From assembly GCA_004552395.1 (NCBI GenBank), contig SFOK01000100.1:1-6804 (forward strand): DNA of 6,804 bases, given 5' to 3'. The notes beneath the pieces were generated by a model. It had not been told where the DNA came from and searched no databases. It worked only from the letters and a program-made list of their open reading frames with translations. The translations under genes were made by a program, and so were the position numbers. The DNA is from Bacteroidales bacterium. GTDB taxonomy: Bacteria; Bacteroidota; Bacteroidia; Bacteroidales; Muribaculaceae. Of the stretch, positions 6,755-6,804 are shown piece after piece. Position 1 is the stretch's first letter. Each line of letters opens with the position of its first letter.

Positions 6755-6804
6755 ATTGATTACTATCATCGCGCTTATGCACAACTTCATCGTAAAGTTC
6801 GGAA
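6755..6804 (+). CDS. Partial small ORF related to the 583-765 protein, cut by the window end
   Basis: The plus frame from 6755 encodes I-DYYHRAYAQLHRKVR before the window ends. This closely resembles the start of the 583-765 protein (MDYYHHYQSFVRKLR) with one inserted residue, and codon choices differ between them (for example GAT/GAC, TAC/TAT, CGG/CGC), pointing to protein-level relatedness rather than a recent DNA copy. An in-frame TAA lies at 6734-6736, and no ATG, GTG or TTG in this frame lies between it and the conserved part; ATT occurs at 6737 and 6755. Either translation starts at a rare ATT codon or the copy has lost its start. The ATG at 6777 is in another frame. With only about 16 residues visible, the call is tentative. 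Confidence 0.35.
   Translation, partial: MDYYHRAYAQLHRKVR

Overview
The window looks like chromosome from a moderately GC-rich member of the Bacteroidales, with a Muribaculaceae-like feel. The reasons are a Bacteroidetes-type promoter box (TAnnTTTG) before the largest gene, AT-rich leaders without clear Shine-Dalgarno sites before the long genes, an exported protein with a type IX secretion-like tail, and a small DNA-binding protein of a kind I associate with Bacteroidetes transposable elements. This placement is inference from style, not a database match.

All four supported complete genes lie on the minus strand, so the window reads right to left. At the right edge (about 6700-6804) there is a possible plus-strand promoter and a fragment encoding a peptide that resembles the start of the small gene at the left. 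Next is a 662-residue membrane flavo/iron-sulfur protein (6601-4613): an N-terminal anchor, two tandem FMN-binding domains, each with a flavinylation motif, joined by Ala/Thr/Lys/Glu/Gln-rich linkers, and a NapH/NosR-like membrane domain with two CxxxCP motifs. After 73 bases comes a 503-residue polytopic membrane protein (4539-3028) that resembles GT-C-type/DUF6056-like glycosyltransferases. After 83 bases comes a 673-residue exported CotH-family atypical kinase (2944-923) with an N-terminal discoidin-like domain and a C-terminal sorting-like domain. A strong intrinsic terminator (843-875) follows. The three large genes could form one transcription unit from the promoter at 6637-6644 to this terminator, although internal promoters cannot be excluded.

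Past the terminator is a 60-residue helix-turn-helix-like protein (765-583), probably the remnant or short form of an insertion-sequence accessory protein. The remaining 582 bases show no convincing gene but contain an unusually dense set of short, well-formed hairpins between 245 and 438, which may be a structured RNA or a dispersed repeat.

The flavo/iron-sulfur protein probably moves electrons from the cytoplasm across the membrane to covalently bound flavins outside. The CotH kinase would act outside the cytoplasmic membrane. I see no direct functional link between the redox protein, the membrane GT-like protein and the kinase beyond their shared location in the envelope and their shared orientation.
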